IMG/VR virus record: IMGVR_UViG_3300032224_001324
Coordinates: 1-24,370 of that record
Length of the DNA stretch: 24,370 nt
From: a virus
Reading direction: 5' to 3' (one strand)
The notes below the pieces were generated by a model that worked only from the letters and a program-made list of their open reading frames with translations, was not told the DNA's origin and searched no databases. The position numbers and the translations under genes were made by a program. How positions within the stretch are numbered: position 1 is the stretch's first letter; each line of letters opens with the position of its first letter. Shown here one piece after another: positions 1 to 7,494 of the stretch.

Positions 1-30
1 TACAAACAGTTTTCACCTTTGGCCAACTGA
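1..30 (+). CDS. possible 3' end of an upstream gene (partial)
   Basis: Frame 1 reads YKQFSPLAN and then a TGA stop at 28-30, immediately before the late promoter element at 31. In this genome the late elements usually abut or overlap the preceding stop codon, so this is plausibly the C-terminus of the gene before the fibre locus. Nine codons are too few for identification. The second frame is also open here, so the assignment is weak. Confidence 0.3.
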   Translation, partial: YKQFSPLAN

Positions 31-38
31 TATAAATA
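31..38 (+). promoter_or_regulatory. T4-type late promoter element upstream of the first fibre gene
   Basis: Exact TATAAATA, the late promoter box recognised in T4 by the gp55 sigma factor with gp33/gp45. It lies 22 bases before the ATG at 60 and directly follows a stop codon. A GAGGA Shine-Dalgarno at about 50-54 would fall within the predicted leader. Confidence 0.7.
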
Positions 39-59
39 TAGGAAACATTGAGGATTTAA

Positions 60-1139
60 ATGGCACGTCTCCAAGGTAACACAAGAATTTACGGAACAGC
101 TAACGTTGATACCAGTATTGGTGTTGGCGGTAACGTTGTTGTCAATGCAAGTACTTTGTTTATTGGTAACTCAACTGTCAATACGTATATTACAGCAACC
201 GGTGGTTTGTTTGTTAACAACAACGTTAACATTAACTTTAGAACAGTTAATGCTTCTGCATCTGTTAGTATGCGTCAACAAAGTGACGATAACTTTGTGT
301 TCTATTCAACTAACACTGCTTATGGTGCACGTGCTATTTGGTCTGTCTTTGCTAACAGTATCACAAGTAATCTTAGCATCTCAGTACCAACAAACTTTGG
401 TGCTAACGCAATATTAACAACTTTGCTTATTGCCAATGGTGGTTCTGGTACAGCAGGTCAAATATTAACATCAAACGGATCTACTGGTTCACCATATTGG
501 GCAGCTGTTAGTGCTGGTGGTGCTTTACTTCGTGCTCCGCAAATTTTAACATCTGGTACATCTTATACCACGCCAGCAAATTGTACAAAAATATATGTTG
601 AAGCAGTAGGTGGCGGTGGCGGTTCTGGTGGCTCTCCTGGTAGTCCATATGGTGGCTGCGGTGGCGGTGGTGGTGGCGGTGTGGCCAAATATTTTACCGT
701 AACAGCAAGTACTGCATATACATATGCAATTGGAGCAGCTGGAAGCGCAGGCTCATCTTCTGCTGGTGGTGGTAATGGTGGTGATACAACATTTACAGTA
801 AGTGGAACAACTATTACTGCATCAGGTGGAGCTGGTGGTCAATTAGGTGGTTCATCATCAGCTTTTGCAAGTGGTGGTGGTGCAACCAACGGTGACTTGA
901 ATATTACAGGTGGTTCTTCCGGTCGTGCTGGAGGTCCACCAGCATATCTCAATGAATTAGGTAGTCAAGGAGGTCATCCTGGCCTTGCTTACTTTGGTAC
1001 TGGTGGTCCTGCTTCATTTACTACAGGTGCTGGTATTTCTGGATCTGGATACGGTGCTGGCGCTAGTGGTGGTACAAATGGTAACCAAGCTGGTGCTGCT
1101 GGTACTCAAGGTGTTATTCGTATTTGGGAGTTTGCATAA
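60..1139 (+). CDS. glycine-rich tail fibre / adhesin protein
   Basis: A 359-residue virion host-recognition protein. Residues 1-160 are Asn/Thr/Val-rich fibre repeats (for example FIGNSTVNTYI, 34-44) ending in the common phage-fibre motif GQILTSNG (133-140) followed by YWA. Residues about 163-187 (LTSGTSYTTP...) lead into a long Gly-rich domain (about 183-350) with runs of up to seven glycines. Such domains in T4-group gp38 adhesins pack as polyglycine-II helices that display receptor-binding loops, and a similar role is inferred here. The ATG at 60 follows GAGGA. The stop overlaps the next start (TAATG). The same LTSGTS plus Gly-rich architecture recurs at 3709-5334, so the two proteins share a domain. 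No enzymatic motif is seen. The exact position in the fibre (tip or side) is unknown. Confidence 0.8.
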   Translation: MARLQGNTRIYGTANVDTSIGVGGNVVVNASTLFIGNSTVNTYITATGGLFVNNNVNINFRTVNASASVSMRQQSDDNFVFYSTNTAYGARAIWSVFANSITSNLSISVPTNFGANAILTTLLIANGGSGTAGQILTSNGSTGSPYWAAVSAGGALLRAPQILTSGTSYTTPANCTKIYVEAVGGGGGSGGSPGSPYGGCGGGGGGGVAKYFTVTASTAYTYAIGAAGSAGSSSAGGGNGGDTTFTVSGTTITASGGAGGQLGGSSSAFASGGGATNGDLNITGGSSGRAGGPPAYLNELGSQGGHPGLAYFGTGGPASFTTGAGISGSGYGAGASGGTNGNQAGAAGTQGVIRIWEFA

Positions 1140-1408
1140 TGAAAGCTATTTTAATTAACAGCGAAAACATTGTAGAAAACATTATTGTATGGGATGAGTC
1201 TTGTACAGCCCCAGAAGGATTAACTTCAATCATTGTTGAAGATGATTTTCTTATTTCTACTGGATGGATTTATAATGGGAATAATACTTTCACTGATCCA
1301 AATCCTCCAAACATAGATAATAGTACACCAGCTGTACCAACACTTCAACAGCTACAAACACAATTAGCTATTTTAGCTGCTCAAATCCAAGCGCTATCAA
1401 ACACATAA
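1139..1408 (+). CDS. small fibre-locus protein with VENIIVWD motif
   Basis: An 89-residue protein beginning MKAILIN with VENIIVWD at 12-19, then a GWIY segment (42-45) and DPNPP (53-57), ending in a Gln/Leu-rich heptad-like helix (69-86). Short proteins with a V-x-N-x-I-V-x-D start are frequent beside tail fibre genes of T4-like and other phages. Their role, possibly as fibre accessory or assembly proteins, is not established. I chose the ATG at 1139, which overlaps the upstream TAA as TAATG, rather than an in-frame ATG at 1124, which would overlap the fibre gene by 16 bases and add five residues unlike the family start. A relative with the same opening lies at 6178-6444. Confidence 0.75.
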   Translation: MKAILINSENIVENIIVWDESCTAPEGLTSIIVEDDFLISTGWIYNGNNTFTDPNPPNIDNSTPAVPTLQQLQTQLAILAAQIQALSNT

Positions 1409-1411
1409 ATA
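1404..1411 (+). promoter_or_regulatory. putative late promoter element before the S74 fibre gene
   Basis: CATAAATA, a NATAAATA-type variant of the T4 late box, overlaps the TAA stop (1406-1408) of the preceding small gene and lies 42 bases before the ATG at 1454. One base differs from TATAAATA. Its position in one of the few gaps of the locus supports it, but such 7-mers also occur by chance in AT-rich DNA. Confidence 0.45.
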
Positions 1412-1453
1412 GAAATAACAATAATAACACAAACCCATAGGGGACAGTGAACC

Positions 1454-3706
1454 ATGGCAGATAAAGATTTCGTAGTCAAGAATAGTCTCGTAGTCAATAC
1501 ATCCGTTGTAGCAAATTCTACCACGGTGGTTGCCAATGGCGTAACCATCAATTCTACTGGTGGTTTCTATGACGGCTACGTAAATGCCACGGCTTTCACA
1601 GGTGGTAATACTGCCGGAACTACCGGTATCATTGCCAACACTTCTCAAGTATTCATCGGTAACACTACAGTCAATGCATACTTAAATACAGTTGGACTGA
1701 ACGTCAATAATGCAACGATAGCTAATACTATCGGCGTCTATACCGGCACAGTCAACGCGGCAGTTCACTCTATCGGCACTACTATGGTTGCCAACAACTC
1801 TGGTATATTCTTCCCTACAGGTAACGTCGTTAGTTCTTCGGTTAACACTACCTTTGAATACGTTAATGGCTTTATTCACGTATCAAATACTACCGGTAAC
1901 GTGCAGATTCTTCCAGGTCTCTACAGTATCAATGCTACCGGCGTTGTCAATGCGTCGTCGTACACCATCGGTGGCAATTTAGTAGCTAATACTATTGGCG
2001 TCTATCACACTGGTATAGTCAATGCTTCTTCACATACAACAGGTAGTGGTTACGGCACTGCAACTGGTGGTGCTACTGTAAACTCTACAGTCATTGGTAT
2101 GGGTAACTCAAGTATTAATGGTTACATCTCATCAAATTCAACGACGTCTTTTTATACTGGTACCGCTTATGTTGCAGCTAGTATTCCATTAATTACATCA
2201 AACGTTGAAGTGCGTACTGCTAATATAACGATCAATGCAACTGCTGGTATTATTGCCAATGGTTCTATCGGTGTTGCCGGTCAAGTACTACTTTCAAACG
2301 GATCATCTGTTTATTGGGCTTCTGTTAACTCTTCTGTTATCACTGCTGCTGGTTCTGATACTCAAATACAGTTCAATGATACCAATACTCTTGCAGCTTC
2401 TGCTGGTTTAAGATTCAATAAGACATCAAATACAATTACAATTGGTAACACTGGTACTAATGCAACAGTTAACTCAACTGTATATACCGGTACAGCTAAT
2501 AATACATCTTATCTTGGCGGTACTATTGCATCTTCCTATGCTAAATCTGCAGACGTTCATTATATTGGTACAACATCCATTGCGTTGAATAGATCAAGTG
2601 CTTCTCAATCACTTACCGGTGTTTCAATTGATGGTAGCGCTAACTCTACAACATATATCGTTGCAAACACCGGTTTAGTTTCTAACTCATCTGGTGTGTT
2701 TGTTAATGCCGCCTACATCAATACTATTAGTTCAAATAGTACAAACTTTGTTGGTACTGTATCAGCAGCTAACGTAGTATCTAATACACAGCTGTCTGGT
2801 AACCTTTCATTTTATACTACAACATCTACTCTTGCAGCAAGTGGATTAGTTTATAAAGCATCAACACTTGCACAGGGTGGTGGTACTGGTGCTGCAATGA
2901 CATTCAATTGGTCTGGTCAAGGTGGCCAACCTTCATGGTTATGGGGTGGCAATGATGGTGCAAACCACTATGTTTATAACCCATCTAACTTTAATGTTAA
3001 TAGTGCTACCAGTGCTACTACAGCTACAAATTCTTCTCAGCTTGGTGGTGTAGCATCTTCATCTTATGCATTAAAAGCAGACTATGCTGCGTTGTCTGGT
3101 GCAAATTTTACTGGTCAAGGTCTTTTTACATATGGGCAATCAGCAACTTTACAAAATGCCAGTGGTGGCCTTGGTGGTATTATGTTACAAGCCACTAGCG
3201 GTGGTGCTGCGTATCAAGCGTTTCATAGACCGGGTTCTTATGCTATATACTTTGGTCTTGATACTGATAATCAAATGGCGGCTGGTGGTTGGTCTTCTGG
3301 TTCTAGTTATACAGCAGCAAATTGGAAATTTGGTTCAATAGGTGTTGGAACAACAGCATCAGGTACAGCTGGTGAAATTAGAGCAACAAACAACATTACA
3401 GCCTACTACTCAGATGATCGTTTGAAAGTTCGTCTTGGTAACATTGAAAATGCTCTTAGTAAAGTTCAATCATTGAATGGTTTCCACTATGAAGCAAATG
3501 AAACTGCTCAAGCGCTTGGTTATAAAGCAATGCCAGAAGTTGGTGTATCTGCTCAAGAAGTTCAAGCTATACTACCAGAGATTGTTGTACCAGCTCCTAT
3601 TGATGATAAATATTTGACAGTGCGCTATGAAAAACTTGTACCACTTCTTATTGAAGCAATCAAAGAATTAAAAGCAGAAGTTGATGCTCTAAAGAATAGA
3701 GATTAA
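1454..3706 (+). CDS. long tail fibre with C-terminal S74 intramolecular chaperone
   Basis: A 750-residue fibre protein. The N-terminus (MADKDFVVKNSLVV) is of the kind seen in aquatic T4-like fibres. Residues 20-250 hold degenerate Asn/Thr/Val repeats, including a near-duplicate pair at 90-108 and 178-197 (ANTIGVY...VNA..H). GQVLLSNGS at 276-284 followed by YWA is the motif shared with the first fibre gene. LGG...SSYA segments recur before the C-terminal domain. The last 98 residues are a peptidase S74 (endosialidase-type) chaperone starting SDDRLK, with Ser653 and Lys658 in the catalytic S-x4-K spacing, then GVSAQEVQ, LPEIV and a closing helix. In the family this domain drives trimerisation and cuts itself off before the Ser. 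Self-cleavage is therefore expected here. The first ~600 bases use more C-ended codons than the rest, which hints at mosaic origin. Confidence 0.88.
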   Translation: MADKDFVVKNSLVVNTSVVANSTTVVANGVTINSTGGFYDGYVNATAFTGGNTAGTTGIIANTSQVFIGNTTVNAYLNTVGLNVNNATIANTIGVYTGTVNAAVHSIGTTMVANNSGIFFPTGNVVSSSVNTTFEYVNGFIHVSNTTGNVQILPGLYSINATGVVNASSYTIGGNLVANTIGVYHTGIVNASSHTTGSGYGTATGGATVNSTVIGMGNSSINGYISSNSTTSFYTGTAYVAASIPLITSNVEVRTANITINATAGIIANGSIGVAGQVLLSNGSSVYWASVNSSVITAAGSDTQIQFNDTNTLAASAGLRFNKTSNTITIGNTGTNATVNSTVYTGTANNTSYLGGTIASSYAKSADVHYIGTTSIALNRSSASQSLTGVSIDGSANSTTYIVANTGLVSNSSGVFVNAAYINTISSNSTNFVGTVSAANVVSNTQLSGNLSFYTTTSTLAASGLVYKASTLAQGGGTGAAMTFNWSGQGGQPSWLWGGNDGANHYVYNPSNFNVNSATSATTATNSSQLGGVASSSYALKADYAALSGANFTGQGLFTYGQSATLQNASGGLGGIMLQATSGGAAYQAFHRPGSYAIYFGLDTDNQMAAGGWSSGSSYTAANWKFGSIGVGTTASGTAGEIRATNNITAYYSDDRLKVRLGNIENALSKVQSLNGFHYEANETAQALGYKAMPEVGVSAQEVQAILPEIVVPAPIDDKYLTVRYEKLVPLLIEAIKELKAEVDALKNRD

Positions 3707-3708
3707 TA

Positions 3709-5334
3709 ATGGGTTACTACAGAACGTACTATCTAACATCAGGTACATCATTCACTGTTCCTAATACATGGAATAATAGCGCTAACTTTGTAGTTTGCTA
3801 CGGTGGTGGTGGTGGCGGTGGTGCCGGCAGTAGTACAGGTGCCACTTATACTGGTGGCGGTGGTGGCGGTGGTGCTGCTTCAAAAACTACAAACATAACT
3901 CTTACACCGGGCAGTAGTATCCCTTATTTTGTTGGCGCCGGCGGTGGTCCTAATTCAGGTGGCGGTGATACATCTTTTAATAGTGGTCAAGTATATGCAA
4001 AGGGTGGTACTGCTGGTGGTAGTAGTGGCACAGCCGGTGTAGGTGGTTCAGGCGCTAGCGGTACAGGCGCTTCTCGCTACTATGGCGGTAATGGTGGTAC
4101 AGGTGGTAATGGCGTAGGTGGTGGTGGCGGTGGTGGTGCTGCCGGTGATGGCGGTGACGGTCAAGCCGGTTATACCTATAGTGGCTCTTCTGGTGGTCCA
4201 GGTGGTCAAGGCTATGGTGGTTCTGCTGGTGGTTCTGCTGGTACTGGCAATGCTGGTAATGGTGGTAATGGTAGCTATGCTGGCGGTGGCGGTGGCGGAT
4301 CAGGTGCTTATTATTCCGATAAAGCAGGCTCGGCACAATATAACGGCGGTAACGGCGGTTATTATGGTGGCGGTGGTGGCGGTGGATACTATGGCGGCTA
4401 TGGCATACAAGGTATCATTGTTGTTGGATATTATTGGGATAATATAATTCCATCAACAGGTCAGGTCACAGCACAAAATTGGAATCTAGCATTAGACTTA
4501 CCACCAACAAGTTCATTTAATATTGCTGGTACACCTGCCCGTAATCTTGCCGGCATTCTTTCTGGAGCTATTAGTTATCAAGATGGCCGCGGTAAGGGTG
4601 TGTTTGCACTTGATAGAACAATAACTGCAGATACACCAAATTATAATCTTTACAATGATCTTCTTTATAATGCAGCTTGGGATGGTTCAACAAAAGTAAA
4701 CGTAACAATTACTATCAATAGTGGAATTTATGTTTACTCAACAAGCACCGGAACACCAGCAATGGTTATCTCTGGTATGCCTGCCGGCTCTGTTGTCAAC
4801 ATCATAAATAATGGATATATTATTGGTGCTGGCGGCTACGGCGGTAAAGGTGAAGGTGGTAGTGGTTATAATAGAAGCTCAGCTGATACCGGTTATGCTG
4901 GTGGCGGGGGTGGAACCGCTCTTCAATTAGGTAGTACTGTAAATATTACAAACAATGGCGGTATTTGGGGCGGCGGTGGTGGTGGCGATGGTGGCCGTGG
5001 CGGTAACACCGGCGGCAAATCACGCGGTCCTACTGCTGGTGGCGGTGGTGGCGGTGGTGCTGGTTATAATGCAGGTGCTGGCGGTCCTGGTGGTACCAAT
5101 GGTGAGGGAGCTAATGGTAGCGCTGGAGCAAATGGTGGTAGAACAACAGGTGGTGCTGGAGGTGCTGGTAGAGCTTCTCCAGGTGGTAATGGTGGTGATG
5201 TAGGTAATGCAGGCGGACCTGGTGATTACGGTAGTGGTATAGTTTATGGTGTTGGTGCTGCAGGTTATTATATTATTGGCGGTGGGTATGCCACTTGGAT
5301 AACAACAGGCGATCGCCGCGGACAAGCAGGATAA
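3709..5334 (+). CDS. large two-domain glycine-rich adhesin-like protein
   Basis: A 541-residue protein starting two bases after the S74 fibre stop. After LTSGTSFTVP (9-18), which matches the lead-in of the first fibre gene, residues 32-235 form a Gly-rich domain with many GGGGGGG runs spaced by Ser, Ala, Tyr and Asn. A non-Gly-rich linker (about 240-370) carries fibre-like beta segments. A second Gly-rich domain begins near 373, with the sequences NITNNGGIWGGGGGG and GGTALQLGS. The second domain resembles the C-terminal glycine-rich receptor-recognising regions of T4-group gp38 and of some lambda-type side-tail proteins. It could be the terminal adhesin on the S74 fibre, as gene 38 follows gene 37 in T4. 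That pairing is inferred from position. Reverse-strand frames here look open only because GGN codons read as His/Pro/Thr-type codons. Confidence 0.75.
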   Translation: MGYYRTYYLTSGTSFTVPNTWNNSANFVVCYGGGGGGGAGSSTGATYTGGGGGGGAASKTTNITLTPGSSIPYFVGAGGGPNSGGGDTSFNSGQVYAKGGTAGGSSGTAGVGGSGASGTGASRYYGGNGGTGGNGVGGGGGGGAAGDGGDGQAGYTYSGSSGGPGGQGYGGSAGGSAGTGNAGNGGNGSYAGGGGGGSGAYYSDKAGSAQYNGGNGGYYGGGGGGGYYGGYGIQGIIVVGYYWDNIIPSTGQVTAQNWNLALDLPPTSSFNIAGTPARNLAGILSGAISYQDGRGKGVFALDRTITADTPNYNLYNDLLYNAAWDGSTKVNVTITINSGIYVYSTSTGTPAMVISGMPAGSVVNIINNGYIIGAGGYGGKGEGGSGYNRSSADTGYAGGGGGTALQLGSTVNITNNGGIWGGGGGGDGGRGGNTGGKSRGPTAGGGGGGGAGYNAGAGGPGGTNGEGANGSAGANGGRTTGGAGGAGRASPGGNGGDVGNAGGPGDYGSGIVYGVGAAGYYIIGGGYATWITTGDRRGQAG

Positions 5335-5345
5335 GGAAAGTTTAA

Positions 5346-5672
5346 ATGGCTAATAATATTACTATAAATGTCAAAAGCTATAATCAAAACACTATGTCTT
5401 TGATTGTTAGCTTTTCTGATGGAACTCATACAACAACAGATGTTCATGTTCAACCATATGTCTATGGTGCTGATAATACTGAAGACATGCTTAAGATGCT
5501 AGCAATTACTGGAAGTAATATGTTATTGACTGAAGTTAAAAGACGTAATTTTGCTGCCAACTTTGCTGCCCATGCTGAAATAAGAAGTGTTGTAAACACA
5601 TCTGTAACATTTTCAAGAGATGAAATTCTTGATATGTCTATTACTAATAATGGTCTTGAGGTTCAGATATGA
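5346..5672 (+). CDS. hypothetical protein of the fibre locus
   Basis: A 108-residue protein I do not recognise. It starts after an AAGGA site (about 5333-5337). Residues 1-35 look like beta strands (NITINVKSYN, SLIVSFSDGT), followed by a helical middle (EDMLKMLAITGSNMLLTEVKRRNF) rich in Ala/Asn and a polar C-terminus. No signal peptide, membrane segment or catalytic motif is seen. Its stop overlaps the next start as ATGA, so it is the first gene of the coupled chain running to 8724. It could be a small virion or fibre-accessory protein. It carries no sign of the enzymes downstream. Confidence 0.7.
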   Translation: MANNITINVKSYNQNTMSLIVSFSDGTHTTTDVHVQPYVYGADNTEDMLKMLAITGSNMLLTEVKRRNFAANFAAHAEIRSVVNTSVTFSRDEILDMSITNNGLEVQI

Positions 5673-6178
5673 AACATATTGAAGCTCCATTTATCTGTAA
5701 GGGGTTTGTCATTTGTGTTGGGCATTTAAGTGCTAACGACATATATGATTTTACAACTAAAGAAACAACAACAGATGGTGTTTTTAGTCAACTAGGTTAT
5801 TGCTTAGATGGTGGAGCTGTATTGAACGACAAGAATGGTCGTAAGGTAATGGATCTTGTTGCCGGTCAACTTTATGACTTTAAAGATCTTTATGGTAAAG
5901 AATATACAATGAATACCGGTACCCGTGGTGGTACTTGGTTTTGTATTAACCCAACACCTGCAACAAAAAGATACAAGTATGACTTAATTAGAGAAAGTCA
6001 AACTAAGTCAATTGCCGGTAAAGATTTTGAGCAAACAGTAATATGTGTTTATGGATCTATTACAGTAAATGGAAAAGATTTGATTGGTAAGCAATATGCT
6101 CGTATTCTTAATAACAAAACAGCTGTTGTTACTACACAACCAAATTCATTAGCATTGTATTTCTATGAGGACAAATAA
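5669..6178 (+). CDS. hypothetical protein, possibly duplicated cupin-like barrel
   Basis: A 169-residue protein with start and stop overlapping its neighbours (ATGA at 5669, TAATG at 6178). Two halves each look like short beta strands with glycine turns. In the first, residues 35-95 contain LDGGAVLNDKNGRKVMDL and a Gly/Thr turn. In the second, residues 120-169 contain VICVYGSITVNGKDL, then QYARI and a closing ALYFYED strand. The second half has the rhythm of a cupin barrel (strand, G-S-I-T-V-N-G, strand, late aromatic strand), but I see no complete His/Glu metal-binding set. The fold is a weak inference and no function is assigned. Position suggests a fibre-locus accessory protein co-translated with the small VKNIIVVD protein. 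Confidence 0.7.
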   Translation: MKHIEAPFICKGFVICVGHLSANDIYDFTTKETTTDGVFSQLGYCLDGGAVLNDKNGRKVMDLVAGQLYDFKDLYGKEYTMNTGTRGGTWFCINPTPATKRYKYDLIRESQTKSIAGKDFEQTVICVYGSITVNGKDLIGKQYARILNNKTAVVTTQPNSLALYFYEDK

Positions 6179-6444
6179 TGAAAGTAGCAATGGTTCACAC
6201 CGCTACACATGTGGTTAAAAATATTATTGTTGTTGATTCATTAAATGATACACCACCAGCTGGATATCATTATGCTGAAATGGAAATTGTTGAAACCCCA
6301 ATTGATCCAGAAATAAAAGCACTGCAAGATATTATTAAAGAAGTAGATCCTCTGTACAAGGTGGTTGAACCTACTTACCATGAAAGACCAATCAAATTAA
6401 ATAAAACAAAATGGACAAGTGAAAGAGGCTTTTTTGAGGATTAA
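6178..6444 (+). CDS. second small VxNIIVxD protein
   Basis: An 88-residue protein whose opening (MKVAMVHTATHVVKNIIVVD, 1-20) parallels the 1139-1408 protein (MKAILINSENIVENIIVWD). The two are probably distant paralogues of the same small fibre-locus family. The rest differs: PPAGYHYAEMEIVETP (25-40) is followed by a charged helix and a Lys/Arg-rich end (KLNKTKWTSERG) instead of the Gln-rich heptads. The ATG overlaps the upstream TAA. The stop is three bases before the next gene, whose Shine-Dalgarno (GAGGA) lies inside this gene's last codons. The function is unknown, possibly accessory to a fibre or adhesin. Confidence 0.7.
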   Translation: MKVAMVHTATHVVKNIIVVDSLNDTPPAGYHYAEMEIVETPIDPEIKALQDIIKEVDPLYKVVEPTYHERPIKLNKTKWTSERGFFED

Positions 6445-6447
6445 TTA

Positions 6448-7494
6448 ATGTTACTTGGTGAAATGTATTATTATGATAATGATAACAAGATTTATCCATT
6501 AAAGAATGAAGCTCTTAAAACTAAAAAAGATTTAAAGTTTTATTTCCATGATGATTTCTTTATCAAACAGCAATGGAAAGTAGAGCCAACAGAGTCTCTC
6601 AATGAGCTCTATAAACAGCGTGCCCAACAAATACGTGACAAATACGAATACGTAGTTCTTTGTTACTCTGGTGGTGCCGATTCAACTCAAATATTAGAAT
6701 CGTTTTATTACAATAATATCCATATTGATGAAATATTGGTTGTCGGCGCTCTTTCACAAGATAGTGAAAAAAGCGTTGATGAAAACCACAACGGTGACCT
6801 GTATCACAATGTGTTTCCAACACTCAATCAGTTTAAGTTGCCAAACACTAAAATAACTTTAATTGATTATACCAAGTATTTTAATGATCCAAACTTCTTC
6901 ACTTTAATTAAACAATATGGTCCTGAGTACCACAATTACATTGGCACATACTCAAGTGTACACAATCTATTTTGGTATGACTTACCTTTATTTTTTAGAT
7001 CAGATAAGCAAATAGCATTTATATTTGGTGCTGAAAAACCCAAAGTAATTTATCATAAAGACACTGGTAAGTTTTGTGCTACATTTATGGACTCATCTTT
7101 AACAGATTATGGTTTTAGATATAACTACGGTAGCGGTAAGAGAGTTAACTTCTATACAGATCCTGATGCTATTAAGTTAATGATTAAACAACACCATGCA
7201 GTTAAGAATTTTCTTTTAGAAAATGTTATTGGTAAAGATCCAATGATATATGATCGGTTTCAAGTAGATTATTTTAGTAATGTTAGACCTATAATCTATA
7301 ACTTAAAAAATCCACTGGCTTTTGAATCTATAAAATCCAAGACAACCGTTTTAAGTGCTAGAGACAAGTTTATGCTAATAAACAAGAATTCAGAGATATA
7401 TAATATATTCAGACAATCGTTAGTAAACCTTAGTAAAGATCGTAACATTAATCAACGTTATTCAATTCCATCAAGAGAGTATCCATTAAACTAA
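6448..7494 (+). CDS. PP-loop ATPase-like protein (first of three)
   Basis: A 348-residue protein with a P-loop-like pyrophosphatase motif YSGGADST at 73-80, preceded by the hydrophobic strand YVVLC. This is the SGGxDS loop of the N-type ATP pyrophosphatase (adenine nucleotide alpha hydrolase) fold, as in asparagine synthetase, QueC and tRNA thiolases. These enzymes adenylate a carboxylate, carbonyl or base before attack by an amine or sulfur nucleophile. About 70 residues precede the motif. There is no glutaminase Cys at position 2 and no CxxC zinc pair, so it is neither a full asparagine synthetase nor a typical QueC. Residues 77-105 align with the protein at 7927 (D-S...F..NNI.I..I.V). The ATG follows GAGGATTAATTA. 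The stop overlaps the hydroxylase start (TAATG), so the two are co-translated. The substrate is unknown. Confidence 0.78.
   Translation: MLLGEMYYYDNDNKIYPLKNEALKTKKDLKFYFHDDFFIKQQWKVEPTESLNELYKQRAQQIRDKYEYVVLCYSGGADSTQILESFYYNNIHIDEILVVGALSQDSEKSVDENHNGDLYHNVFPTLNQFKLPNTKITLIDYTKYFNDPNFFTLIKQYGPEYHNYIGTYSSVHNLFWYDLPLFFRSDKQIAFIFGAEKPKVIYHKDTGKFCATFMDSSLTDYGFRYNYGSGKRVNFYTDPDAIKLMIKQHHAVKNFLLENVIGKDPMIYDRFQVDYFSNVRPIIYNLKNPLAFESIKSKTTVLSARDKFMLINKNSEIYNIFRQSLVNLSKDRNINQRYSIPSREYPLN

Noticed and set aside
4055-5325. Reverse-strand and shifted open frames in the glycine-rich gene (His-rich, Thr-rich or Val/Met-rich translations)
   Set aside because: They are artefacts of repetitive GGT/GGC codons, which contain few stops in any frame. 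Their products are low-complexity and lack ribosome sites.
5335-5345. Promoter between the adhesin and the accessory chain
   Set aside because: The 11-base gap has only ribosome-site sequence, and no NATAAATA was seen there. The chain probably relies on read-through from the fibre promoters.
6448-7494. Asparagine synthetase identity for the first PP-loop protein
   Set aside because: It lacks the N-terminal catalytic Cys2 and a glutaminase domain. Only the SGGxDS loop is shared, so only the PP-loop fold is claimed.
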